From contig JASIGD010000496.1 of assembly GCA_030045295.1 (NCBI GenBank), positions 1 through 10,543 of the forward strand: DNA of 10,543 nucleotides, written 5' to 3'. Numbering within the stretch: the first letter of the stretch is position 1; every line of letters begins with the position of its first letter. Made by a program: the position numbers and the translations under genes. Positions 1-6,054 of this stretch are shown piece by piece. Source of the stretch: Streptosporangiaceae bacterium (GTDB lineage Bacteria > Actinomycetota > Actinomycetes > Streptosporangiales > Streptosporangiaceae). The notes beneath the pieces were generated by a model that did no database searches, had not been told where the DNA came from, and saw only the letters and a program-made list of their open reading frames with translations.

Positions 1-79
1 CATCCGCTACTTCGCGGGAGCACTCACGGGCACCCTGGCACTCCGCGCTGATCCGCTACCCGCGTTAGGAGAGAAGACA

Positions 80-475
80 ATGACCACACCGATGGACAGC
101 ACGTCGGCCTCCCCTGTACGGCTGCCTGGCTTCGAGTACCAGCGTGTCGATGTCGAGGGCGTCACCATCAACTGTGCCGTCAACGGGGCGGGCTCGCCGC
201 TGCTGCTGCTGCACGGCTACCCGCAGAACCATCTCATCTGGCGCCACGTGGCCCCCGCCCTGGCCAAGAACTACACAGTCGTGCTGGCCGATACGCGCGG
301 CTACGGCGATTCCGGCAAGCCTGCCCCCGACGCCGCCGGGGTGGCCTATTCCAAGCGGGTCATGGCCGGCGACCAGGTGCGGCTGATGCGCCGAACGAGA
401 CGTGACTGGCAGGGCCCCGACCACAACCCAGGACACCTGCCAGGGACGTCCACGGGTCCGTCCGGGCCTGCCTGA
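80..475 (+). pseudogene. 5' remnant of a fluoroacetate-dehalogenase-like alpha/beta hydrolase
   Basis: The reading frame starts with ATG at 80 behind a good ribosome site (AGGAGAG, 67-73). Residues 14-105 match residues 7-98 of the intact hydrolase encoded at 1050-1943, with about three quarters of positions identical by eye. The match includes the oxyanion-region motif HGYPQNH and the RGYGDS loop. It stops abruptly after the shared LMRR (base 394). The frame then runs through about 26 unrelated residues to a stop at 475. The nucleophile Asp, the acid Asp and the His of the triad are all missing, so it cannot be an active hydrolase. The likely cause is a deletion or frameshift after duplication, since bases 395-600 hold no convincing continuation. 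The frame is open leftward to base 1, so I cannot exclude a longer reading. It could still be transcribed as leader to the next two genes. Confidence 0.8.
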
Positions 476-606
476 GCGCGCCGCTGATGCCGTTACCAAC
501 CAGGCCGACGCTTACCCCGAGTCCTTGAGGCTGGCGTCAGCGCCCGGGCATCGTCCGGCCACGCGTCACAGACTCTGTTCCCCGAGCCAACGTCAAGGAG
601 CTAGTG

Positions 607-1053
607 ATGAAAGCCAAGGTTGTCGAGGACGCGGACGTCGTCACCTACGTCGTGGTGTGCGACCCGGGCGACGAGGCCGTTTCCGCCGTGACCCAGTTCG
701 CCCGCTCGGAGCGGCTGGAAGCCGCGCAGGTCACTGCAGTCGGCGCCTTCGAGCACGCCACCGTCGGCTGGTTCGACCGCGCGGCCAGAGACTACCGCCG
801 CATCCCGGTAGGCGAGCAGTGCGAACTGCTGTCGCTCATCGGAGATGTGGCCGAGGGCCAGGATGGCCCCATCCTGCACGTACACGCCGTGCTCGGCCTG
901 TCGGACGGGACGACACGAGGAGGCCACCTGCTGGAGGGACGTGTGTTCCCGACGCTGGAGGCCGTCGTGACCGAGACTCCGGCCCGGCTGCGCAAACTAC
1001 TGCGCCCCGATATCGGGATCGCGCTGATCGATCTGGACCGGTCCCAGTCATGA
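607..1053 (+). CDS. PPC/DUF296 domain protein
   Basis: This is a 148-residue single-domain protein of the PPC (plants and prokaryotes conserved, DUF296) family. The family forms small trimeric proteins, and a His cluster is thought to bind a metal. Visible marks are the GAFEHATVGWFD strand pair (residues 46-57), the HVHAVLGLSDG motif (His91, His93), and GGHLLEGRVFPT with His107 at the third ligand position. Bacterial members have no settled biochemical role. A ribosome site AAGGAG (595-600) lies 6 bases before ATG 607. A GTG at 604 is also in frame but sits too close to that site, so 607 is preferred. The stop codon overlaps the start of the downstream hydrolase (ATGA, 1050-1053), implying translational coupling. 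There is no signal peptide or membrane segment, so it is probably cytoplasmic. Function in the pair is unknown. Confidence 0.88.
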   Translation: MKAKVVEDADVVTYVVVCDPGDEAVSAVTQFARSERLEAAQVTAVGAFEHATVGWFDRAARDYRRIPVGEQCELLSLIGDVAEGQDGPILHVHAVLGLSDGTTRGGHLLEGRVFPTLEAVVTETPARLRKLLRPDIGIALIDLDRSQS

Positions 1054-1943
1054 CCTCCCCGCGCAGGCTGCTGCCCGGCTTCGAGTACCGGCGCGTGGAC
1101 GTCGAGGGCATCACCATCAGCTGTGCTGTTCGGGGGTCCGGCCCGCCCGTGCTGATGCTGCACGGTTACCCGCAGAACCACCTCACATGGCGTCACGTCG
1201 CCCCCGCCCTGGCCGACGACCACACGGTCGTGCTGGCCGACCTGCGCGGCTACGGCGACTCGGACAAGCCCGATCCGGATACCGCCGGCCTGGTCTACTC
1301 CAAGCGGGCCATGGCCCGCGACCAGGTCGGCCTCATGCGCCGGCTCGGCTTCGAGTCCTTCCAGCTGGTCGGCCACGACCGCGGGGCCCGCACTGGGCAC
1401 CGGCTGGTGCTGGACCACCCCGGCGCCGTCACCAGGTTCGCGGTCCTGGACATCGTGCCGACCCAGCATGCCCTGCGCCACCTGACGCTCACCGCGGTCA
1501 CGGCGAACTACCAGTGGTTCTTCCTGGCCACCGGTCGCGGCATCCCCGAGCACCTGATCGCCGCCGATCCCGGGTTCTGGGTCCGCGAGCAGACCGCCCA
1601 GCTGATCGGTCCGGGCGCGAGCATCGAACCCGAGGTGATGGAGGACTACATCCGGTGCTTCCGCGACCCGCGGACGATCGCCGCTGTTTGCGCCGATTTC
1701 CGCGCGTCACCGGGCGCGGACCTGGCTCACGATGAGAAGAGCATCGCCGCCGGCCAGAAGGTCGACTGCCCGGTCCTCGTGGTGTGGGGCATGCAGGGCG
1801 CGGCCGGCCCCGGTTACGATCCGCCCGCTATCTGGCAGCAGTACGCGCCCGACGTCCGCGGCGTGGCCCTGCCTACCGGCCACTTTGTCCCCGAAGAAGC
1901 ACCAGCCCTGGTCGTAGACGCGCTACGAGATTTCCTCGACTAA
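1050..1943 (+). CDS. Alpha/beta hydrolase, fluoroacetate/haloacetate dehalogenase-like
   Basis: This 297-residue alpha/beta-hydrolase starts at the ATG overlapping the PPC stop codon. Its layout matches fluoroacetate dehalogenases almost residue for residue: HGYPQNH (38-44), the nucleophile segment GHDRGARTGHR with Asp110, the substrate-carboxylate arginines Arg111 and Arg114, Asp134 in VLDIVPT, and His278 in TGHF. In characterised enzymes Asp110 attacks the carbon bearing the halogen, and a His-Trp-Tyr trio holds the leaving fluoride. Here the trio reads Gln155, Trp156, Phe217 (NYQWFF; CADFRA), so two of three halide ligands are changed. The fold and the Asp-Arg-Arg centre are clear. The substrate may be another haloacid, an epoxide or an ester-like acid rather than fluoroacetate. 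No signal peptide is seen, so it is likely cytoplasmic. A broken paralogue lies just upstream. Confidence 0.9.
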   Translation: MTSPRRLLPGFEYRRVDVEGITISCAVRGSGPPVLMLHGYPQNHLTWRHVAPALADDHTVVLADLRGYGDSDKPDPDTAGLVYSKRAMARDQVGLMRRLGFESFQLVGHDRGARTGHRLVLDHPGAVTRFAVLDIVPTQHALRHLTLTAVTANYQWFFLATGRGIPEHLIAADPGFWVREQTAQLIGPGASIEPEVMEDYIRCFRDPRTIAAVCADFRASPGADLAHDEKSIAAGQKVDCPVLVVWGMQGAAGPGYDPPAIWQQYAPDVRGVALPTGHFVPEEAPALVVDALRDFLD

Positions 1944-1959
1944 CGCGTAAAACTCGAAG

Positions 1960-1988
1960 CACTGCCGCAGCAGGACCGCAGAGCAGTG
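1960..1988 (+). terminator. Weak stem-loop after the hydrolase gene
   Basis: CACTGC (1960-1965) can pair with GCAGTG (1983-1988) across a 17-base loop, starting 16 bases after the hydrolase stop codon. There is no U-run. The position suits a transcription end, but the stem is short and could be chance in GC-rich DNA. Confidence 0.25.
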
Positions 1989-2148
1989 TACCGACCAGGG
2001 ATCAGTACAGGCGCTAGGTGCCTTCCGGAACCTGGCTCTGATGCCAGTACCAACCGCAGACCAGACTGGGCAGCGGCTCGGTCGTGCTCACTCCCAATAC
2101 AAGAGATTCGGCCCTGGTATGTGAGTCCATGAAGACAAGGAGATGCCA

Positions 2149-2200
2149 GTGCCGTCAGTGCGATAATCCGTGCCATCGGTGCTGCCAGTGCGGTCAGTGC
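2149..2200. repeat. Three degenerate 13-base direct repeats (consensus GTGCSRTCRGTGC)
   Basis: The units are GTGCCGTCAGTGC (2149-2161), GTGCCATCGGTGC (2170-2182) and GTGCGGTCAGTGC (2188-2200). The first and third extend to an 18-base near-identity (2144-2161 against 2183-2200) with one mismatch. Unit starts are 21 and 18 bases apart, close to two helical turns. No gene start lies just downstream on either strand. Confidence 0.6.
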
Positions 2201-2504
2201 ACGGGGTCGTGGTTATGGTAGGAGAAGGTCCGCCCTGCCCCGGCAGGATGAGCGCACTCCGCTGGGTATCCTGTGGCGGCGATGGCGGATCAGGCGCTCA
2301 GGGAGCCAATGGCCTGTCAACGCGTCCGCTGACCGCGTCCGCCGTCGGCTCCCGTCGTGACTACGGAGCCTTTCGCCGCCCGCCGCAGAAAACCCCTGCA
2401 ACACCCAGCGTGGCTGTGCAGAAATCGACCGATTCTCGACGGGTACGATACGGCGGCCGCAGGCTTCCGCCGCTGGCCAGACCCTACGCCGGAGCCAGGG
2501 CGTT

Positions 2505-2520
2505 CGGCCCGCGCGGGCCG
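2505..2520. repeat. 16-base perfect palindrome
   Basis: CGGCCCGCGCGGGCCG is its own reverse complement and does not extend further. It sits in the gene-free convergent gap. As RNA it would make a very GC-rich stem on either strand, so a bidirectional terminator is possible. Chance is also credible in DNA of this composition. Confidence 0.5.
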
Positions 2521-2708
2521 GGCTTTCGCCTTCCGGACAGGTCCTCGAGCCCTTGTCGGCGGACATGAACGCCGCTCGCATCTCTGCTTCTTGGAGTGAG
2601 GCCCTCTGGCTAACCGGCACCACGGTCAGCTCCAAGGTGGCGCTATTGCCTGGCCAGGACAACTTATTTCTCCAGAACAAGCCGCCCGCGGCGATAACGC
2701 CCCCTGCG

Positions 2709-2725
2709 CTGACCGGCACGGTCAG
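2709..2725 (-). terminator. Stem-loop across the LLM stop codon
   Basis: CTGACC (2709-2714) and GGTCAG (2720-2725) form a perfect 6-base stem with a 5-base loop, and the LLM stop codon (2722-2724) lies inside one arm. It has no U-tract. It could end transcription, or stabilise the 3' end, of the LLM message. Confidence 0.35.
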
Positions 2726-3645
2726 ATCCCGGTGTCCGCGATCGCCTCGCGGACCGCCGGGGCGATCTCCCTGGCCCACCGGAGCAGGGCCTGGTCCTGC
2801 GGGGTCTCGTCCGTGCTGCGGTAGACGAAGCCGCTCGCGTGGTGCTCGAGCACGGCTGAGGTGAGCTCACCGATCCATTGCCCGGCCGAGCCGCCGATCC
2901 AGCGGCCGTCCTCGCTGCGGGTGGCGGGGAGCGGCTCGGGCGTGATCCGGCCAGGGATGTTGTAGACGGTGACGATCTCCGCCGGATTGCGTCCCGCAGC
3001 TGCTGCCGCCTCGTCGATGCGCGGGCGGGACTCCCGGTACAGCGCGCTGAGCCAGTCGGAGGCCCTCGGCGGGATCCAGCCATCCGCCAGCCGTCCCGTG
3101 ACGGCCAGCGACTTGGGGCCGCCCGAGCCGGTGATGATCTGCGGGGCCGGCGCATCGGCCGGGTCCAGCCCCGACACCCGGTAGAACTCCCCGTCGAAGG
3201 TCACCGGCCGCCCGCCGCCGGACAGCGCCCTGACCAGCGTGATCGCCTCTTCCATGGCACGCACCGCAGATCCGCCGGCCAGCCGGGGAACGCCGAGTTT
3301 CACGATCATGTCCCACAGGCCGCCCGCGCCGATCCCGAGCGCGACCCGGCCTCCAGACAGCGTCGACAGCGAGGTGATCGTACGTGCCAGGACGGGCGCC
3401 GGGCGGCTGGGCAAGTTGGTGACGGAGACCATACCGGTGATTCGCTCGGTCTGGCCGAGGATGAACGAGAGCAGCGCGTACGCGTCCAGCTTGTCCCCGA
3501 AATAGGGGTGATCGGCAACGTGGAAGCGGTCGAGGCCCTCGCGGTCGGCCTGAACGGCAAGCCGGACCGACTCGGCCGCACTGGCAACATCCGCGCCGTT
3601 CCAGGCGCCCAGTCCGTAGCCGAACCACACCTTCCGATCTGGCAC
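2722..3645 (-). CDS. LLM-class (luciferase-like) F420- or flavin-dependent oxidoreductase
   Basis: This 307-residue protein has the TIM-barrel luciferase-like fold used by actinobacterial F420- or FMN-dependent oxidoreductases. Marks in order are the N-terminal strand KVWFGYGLGAWNG (5-17), HVADHPYFGDKLDAYALLSF (42-61) lining the cofactor pocket, GMVSVTNLPSRPAPVLART (71-89), SGGRVALGIGAGG (97-109, the conserved R-x-x-L-G-I-G-x-G-G run), and the later ITGSGGPKSLAVTGRLADGWIPP (171-193) with the family's phosphate-binding and A-D-G-W signatures. Length is normal, so it appears intact. The start is GTG 3645, with a purine-rich site (AGAGGA) about 9 bases upstream. Such enzymes reduce or hydroxylate diverse small molecules, and neither substrate nor exact cofactor can be read from the sequence. 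It stands alone, convergent with the hydrolase pair and followed upstream by gene debris. Likely cytoplasmic. Confidence 0.9.
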   Translation of the reverse strand: MPDRKVWFGYGLGAWNGADVASAAESVRLAVQADREGLDRFHVADHPYFGDKLDAYALLSFILGQTERITGMVSVTNLPSRPAPVLARTITSLSTLSGGRVALGIGAGGLWDMIVKLGVPRLAGGSAVRAMEEAITLVRALSGGGRPVTFDGEFYRVSGLDPADAPAPQIITGSGGPKSLAVTGRLADGWIPPRASDWLSALYRESRPRIDEAAAAAGRNPAEIVTVYNIPGRITPEPLPATRSEDGRWIGGSAGQWIGELTSAVLEHHASGFVYRSTDETPQDQALLRWAREIAPAVREAIADTGI

Positions 3646-3746
3646 CAGTGATAATCCTCTCGCTCAGGCTCAAGGGTAGACACTGATACGTTAGCCTCGT
3701 CGGCCTCGTCACATGATGCCGGTTCGCTTGCCGAACACGCCAGAAA

Positions 3747-3866
3747 AGTGATCACCGGGATACCGCGCCACGATGACATGGACAGCAGATCCGTGTCGTC
3801 GCCCACGATGAGAACCGAGCCGCTGGCCGCGGCACATGCCCGAATTCTGTTGTCCCGGGCAGTCAC
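3747..3866 (-). pseudogene. C-terminal remnant of a PIN-domain (VapC-like) toxin
   Basis: Read on the minus strand, the stretch contains ARDNRIRACAAASGS, VLIVGDDTDLLSM and WRGIPVIT. This matches the C-terminal third of PIN-domain ribonucleases of the putative toxin/PIN_3 type: an acidic residue before Asn, an Ala-rich helix, then the strand ending in G-D-x-D-L-L and the G-I-x-V-x-T end. The N-terminal two thirds, with the first catalytic acids, are absent; in-frame stops lie just upstream (TAA near 3890). After the motif the frame runs without a stop into the LLM gene, so the natural end is lost too. No antitoxin gene is visible. It is treated as dead sequence. The family assignment rests on motif recognition by eye, with no alignment. 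Confidence 0.55.
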
Positions 3867-3966
3867 CGGCAGTCTCGGCGGGCTCGATTACAGCCCGGGT
3901 CACCTTGCACGACAAACGTCCGCTGGCCCTGCTGGTCGTCTCGCAGCGGGCAGAGGTCCCCGTTAA

Positions 3967-4200
3967 AGGCGCACCCGCGGCCCGCGCCGAGATGACCTCG
4001 CGAAGCGTCGGCCAGGCGTCCGCGAAGAACGGGTGAAGGTCGCGGCCGGCGCCCTGGACCTGGCTCACCGGCACCCACGCCAGCCCGGCCGTCTCCCACG
4101 CGGCGCGCGGCCACGGGCCGCGCGGCAGGGACCCGCTGGAGTGCAGCGGGACGCGCACCACGAACGTCGTGTACGTCCACCCGCAGCCCTGCGGGCACTC
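3967..4200 (-). pseudogene. C-terminal remnant of a NUDIX hydrolase
   Basis: The minus-strand frame reads YTTFVVRVPLHSSG, then AAWETAGLAWVPVSQV, then LHPFFADAWPTLREVI. This is the recognisable second half of actinobacterial NUDIX hydrolases: the late strand, the E-x-x-x-L-x-W-V-P-x-x-x-V segment, and the L-H-P-x-F-x-x-x-W-P-x-L-R helix. Third codon positions are almost all G or C, which supports former coding. The NUDIX box itself (G-x5-E-x7-R-E-U-x-E-E) is not present, because the frame meets a TGA near 4216 and no other frame supplies it. The fragment has no start site, so it should be inactive. It lies beside the PIN remnant, in what looks like a small gene graveyard between the LLM and SDR genes. 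Confidence 0.65.
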
Positions 4201-4202
4201 CC

Positions 4203-4307
4203 ACCGAGCAGGCCATCAGCTCGATCAGCCTCGTCATCCAGCACGGCCCCGAACGACTCTGGGACTGGCGCACAATCGGTACCGTCCACCTACCGGCATC
4301 TGCATAG
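4203..4307 (+). pseudogene. Unrecognised coding-like fragment
   Basis: One + strand frame ending at TAG 4305-4307 reads TEQAISSISLVIQ followed by HGPERLWDWRTIG and VHLPASA. Nearly all its third codon positions are G or C until the last few codons, and the residue mix looks protein-like, unlike the other frames here. There is no start codon with a ribosome site, and I do not recognise the family. It abuts the NUDIX remnant on the opposite strand at about 4200, so the junction between two unrelated decayed genes may lie there. Chance is possible. Confidence 0.25.
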
Positions 4308-4338
4308 ACCCGCCCCGGGCGCATCCGTAAGACGTGGC

Positions 4339-5082
4339 CTACTCGCCGGTATACCGGAATTCTGCCTGCCATGGACCGTCCGCGTGGACAACCTCCCAGT
4401 AGCGTTCGGCGATGCGCTCCGGGTCAAAGGAAGTACCGGCCACTATCGTCCCTGCGATCGTCAGCGTGGCCACACGGATGCCGTCCGGTTCCAGGTCAGC
4501 GCCGAGCATTGTCGCAGCCGACCGCAGAGCCGCCTTGCCGAGCGAAACGGTCGCCAGGGCCGGGATCGGGTGGTCGGCGAACCCGCCCCCGGTGACCAAG
4601 ATGGTCCCGAAGCCGGCGGCCTGCATGGCCGGGGCGGCCGCCTGCGCGACGATTATGGCGCTGATGACATCTACTGAATATGCCGCCTGCAGGTGGGCGA
4701 CAGTTGAGCTGAGCAGCCGGTCTGGGGCTCCGATGACGGCGTTATACACGATGACGCCCGGTGCGCCATCTCCGAGATACAGCTCCCTGATCCGGGCGCC
4801 CAGGCCATCGGGATCGCTGGCATCGGCCGCGATGGTGCTGATCTCGGCGCCGGTGTCGGCCAAGGCGCCCGCGAGGCCTGCGAGGCCGTCCGTGCTTCGC
4901 GCCACCAGGGTGACCCGGTAGCCGCCCACGGCGAAGCGACGTGCCACGGCCAGCCCAAGGCCAGGCCCCGCGCCGACCAGCAGAAGGTGGCGGCTATCCA
5001 CTGAGCCGAGACCTGCCGCCTCGCCGGGGTCGGCGATCGCGCTGGCCCGGTTGCCTGGGTCGCCTGCTCGCTCGTTAGGCAT
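4339..5082 (-). CDS. Atypical SDR-family NAD(P)-binding protein without the catalytic Tyr
   Basis: This 247-residue Rossmann protein belongs to the short-chain dehydrogenase/reductase superfamily. The dinucleotide-binding loop GAGPGLG is at 37-43 after a beta strand (HLLLVGAG). An acidic Asp pair follows the third strand (AADASD, 86-90), and YNAVIG (113-118) replaces the usual NNAG. The active site departs from classical SDRs: the Ser position reads TGGGFA (164-169), and the YxxxK motif is VSLGK (179-183), with Lys183 kept but Tyr replaced by Val. From memory, an actinobacterial subgroup shares this GAGPGLG plus S-x-GKAALRS pattern, so it is probably a family trait rather than decay. Its reaction is unclear. 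The start is ATG 5082, with AAAGGA about 9 bases upstream. The roughly 30 residues before the Rossmann fold are poorly conserved in type, so GTG at codon 28 is an alternative start. It appears monocistronic. Confidence 0.85.
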   Translation of the reverse strand: MPNERAGDPGNRASAIADPGEAAGLGSVDSRHLLLVGAGPGLGLAVARRFAVGGYRVTLVARSTDGLAGLAGALADTGAEISTIAADASDPDGLGARIRELYLGDGAPGVIVYNAVIGAPDRLLSSTVAHLQAAYSVDVISAIIVAQAAAPAMQAAGFGTILVTGGGFADHPIPALATVSLGKAALRSAATMLGADLEPDGIRVATLTIAGTIVAGTSFDPERIAERYWEVVHADGPWQAEFRYTGE

Positions 5083-5439
5083 GGGTGCCGTTCCTTTCGC
5101 GTCGACCGCCTCAGAGAGTGGCGCGGGTTAGTGGCTCTGCCGAGCCCCTCCCGGCATCATTCAGGCTGGCAGACAACGCCGCGGCCGAGCAAGGCACACG
5201 TGCGTGTTGCGCATCATCCGACGGCGGAAACGTCGCACCAAAATGGCCGAACACGGGCCACTGCCGCAGATCACCTGGCAGAAGCGATCTATCAGGGTCC
5301 TGCCACGAGATCCGTGCGCCGGGCCCAGTGACCCGACGAGGTATCACGATCCTCGATCTGCCTCACGCTGCGTCACGGCCAGCATCCCGGCCTGCCAGTC
5401 CAGAGCCGACCAGTGCAAGCCCAGCCGTGGCCGCGCGGG
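5083..5439. other. Gene-free stretch (357 bases)
   Basis: This stretch lies between the SDR start and the 3' end of the SnoaL-like remnant. Frames on both strands are short or of mixed composition, lack ribosome sites, and match nothing I recognise. It must hold the SDR promoter on the minus strand, but I see no clear -35/-10 pair. No repeat or strong hairpin stands out. Confidence 0.5.
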
Positions 5440-5751
5440 TCAGCTGAAGAGCTTGTCAACGGCGGCCTGGTCCTCAAAGAATGACCAGTGTTCCGTAGCC
5501 TTACCGTCTGCGAGATGCCAGATGTCGGCCGCCCGGAGCGCCACCGTCTGCCCGTCCCGCTCGGCATGGAAGGTCGCCAGCACGACGCCGTGCGTGTCGT
5601 TGGCCAGGACGTCGTGGACCTCTATACGGAAGGTCCCACCGGTCAGCTCCATCACTTTGCCGAAGAAGCCCAGGATCTCCTGGAAGCCGCGGTAGTCGCC
5701 GGCGAGCTGGTTGGATCCTCCGGCGTGCCAGACGATGTCGTCATCGACCAA
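5440..5751 (-). pseudogene. N-terminally truncated SnoaL-like/NTF2-like protein
   Basis: The frame encodes the last roughly 105 residues of a SnoaL-like (NTF2-fold) protein: LVDDDIVWHAGG, GDYRGFQEILGFFGKV, ELTGGTFRIEVHDVL, then DIWHLADGKATEHW and FEDQAAVDKLFS to a normal-looking end. Family members are small cone-shaped proteins with enzymatic or ligand-binding roles. The usual N-terminal helix of about 25-30 residues is missing: an in-frame TGA stands just before LKTLVDDD (near 5763), and the only start available is a TTG without a ribosome site. The break lies about 75 bases from an IS110 transposase remnant, which suggests insertion and later deletion removed the gene's 5' end. The surviving part is well preserved, so the damage looks recent, or the TTG may be used. 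Confidence 0.7.
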
Positions 5752-5836
5752 AGTCTTGAGTCAGGCCCTCGAAGGCGATCCGGTCGAGAGGCGCAGCCCG
5801 CCAGGTCGGCAGGATATACAGCGTCGGCAGCCAGTC

Positions 5837-5986
5837 ACACATACGGCCTGCTTGGTTGACCATCTGGGCCGGAAGGCGGCCACGATCACCGTCAGGGCCG
5901 TCCCGCGGGGCTACGCGATGCTGCGGGCCTGGGCGCGCGAGCATGCCCCGGGGCCGCGGCTGGTGCGGGCGGTGGAAGGCACCTAG
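5837..5986 (+). mobile_element. N-terminal remnant of an IS110-family transposase
   Basis: The + strand frame reads THTACLVDHLGRKAATITVR, then PRGYAMLRAWAREHAPG and VRAVEGT before a TAG (5984-5986). This is the start of the DEDD-type transposase domain of IS110-family elements: the D-x-H-x-x-x-L-V-D opening, the A-T-x-x-V strand, the G-Y-x-x-L-x-W-A-R helix and the conserved A-V-E-G-T. The first catalytic Asp before THTA is replaced (Val in VTHTA), and everything after EGT is gone. IS110 elements lack long terminal inverted repeats, so the ends cannot be located from this fragment. It is inactive. It lies next to the truncated SnoaL-like gene and reads in the opposite direction. Confidence 0.72.
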
Positions 5987-6054
5987 GCATCGGTTCCAAG
6001 GATCCTGGCGGCCGGACAAAAAGAACGAGGAAAGCGGGACGGCAAAAACCAGCG

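Larger units (their letters stand above)
1944..2721. other. Gene-free convergent gap (778 bases)
   Basis: This gap lies between the 3' ends of the + strand hydrolase and the - strand LLM gene. Open frames exist on both strands, but none carries a domain I recognise or a convincing ribosome site. What it holds is a weak stem-loop at 1960-1988, a cluster of three related 13-mers (2149-2200), a stem CGGCGG/CCGCCG (2451-2472), a 16-base perfect palindrome (2505-2520), a 10-base palindrome CCTGGCCAGG (2648-2657), and two near-copies of CTRACCGGCAC..GGTCAG (2610-2629 and 2709-2725). The part around 1950-2170 looks less GC-rich than the flanking genes. It may be decayed sequence or an unrecognised non-coding element. 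Confidence 0.6.

Noticed and set aside
1..79. Possible end of an upstream gene before the first ribosome site
   Set aside because: Two frames are open here, but the piece is too short to judge coding or family.
402..1049. Open frame that extends the intact hydrolase upstream by over 200 codons
   Set aside because: The extension is arginine/proline-rich and overlaps the PPC gene in another frame. The ATG at 1050 fits the family N-terminus and the ATGA coupling.
792..1553. Long minus-strand frame of about 250 codons
   Set aside because: It lies opposite the PPC and hydrolase genes and has no motif. It is the usual antisense shadow in GC-rich DNA.
2213..2779. Minus-strand frame of 188 codons across the convergent gap
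   Set aside because: The composition is mixed, with no ribosome site and no recognisable domain, and it overlaps the 3' end of the LLM gene.
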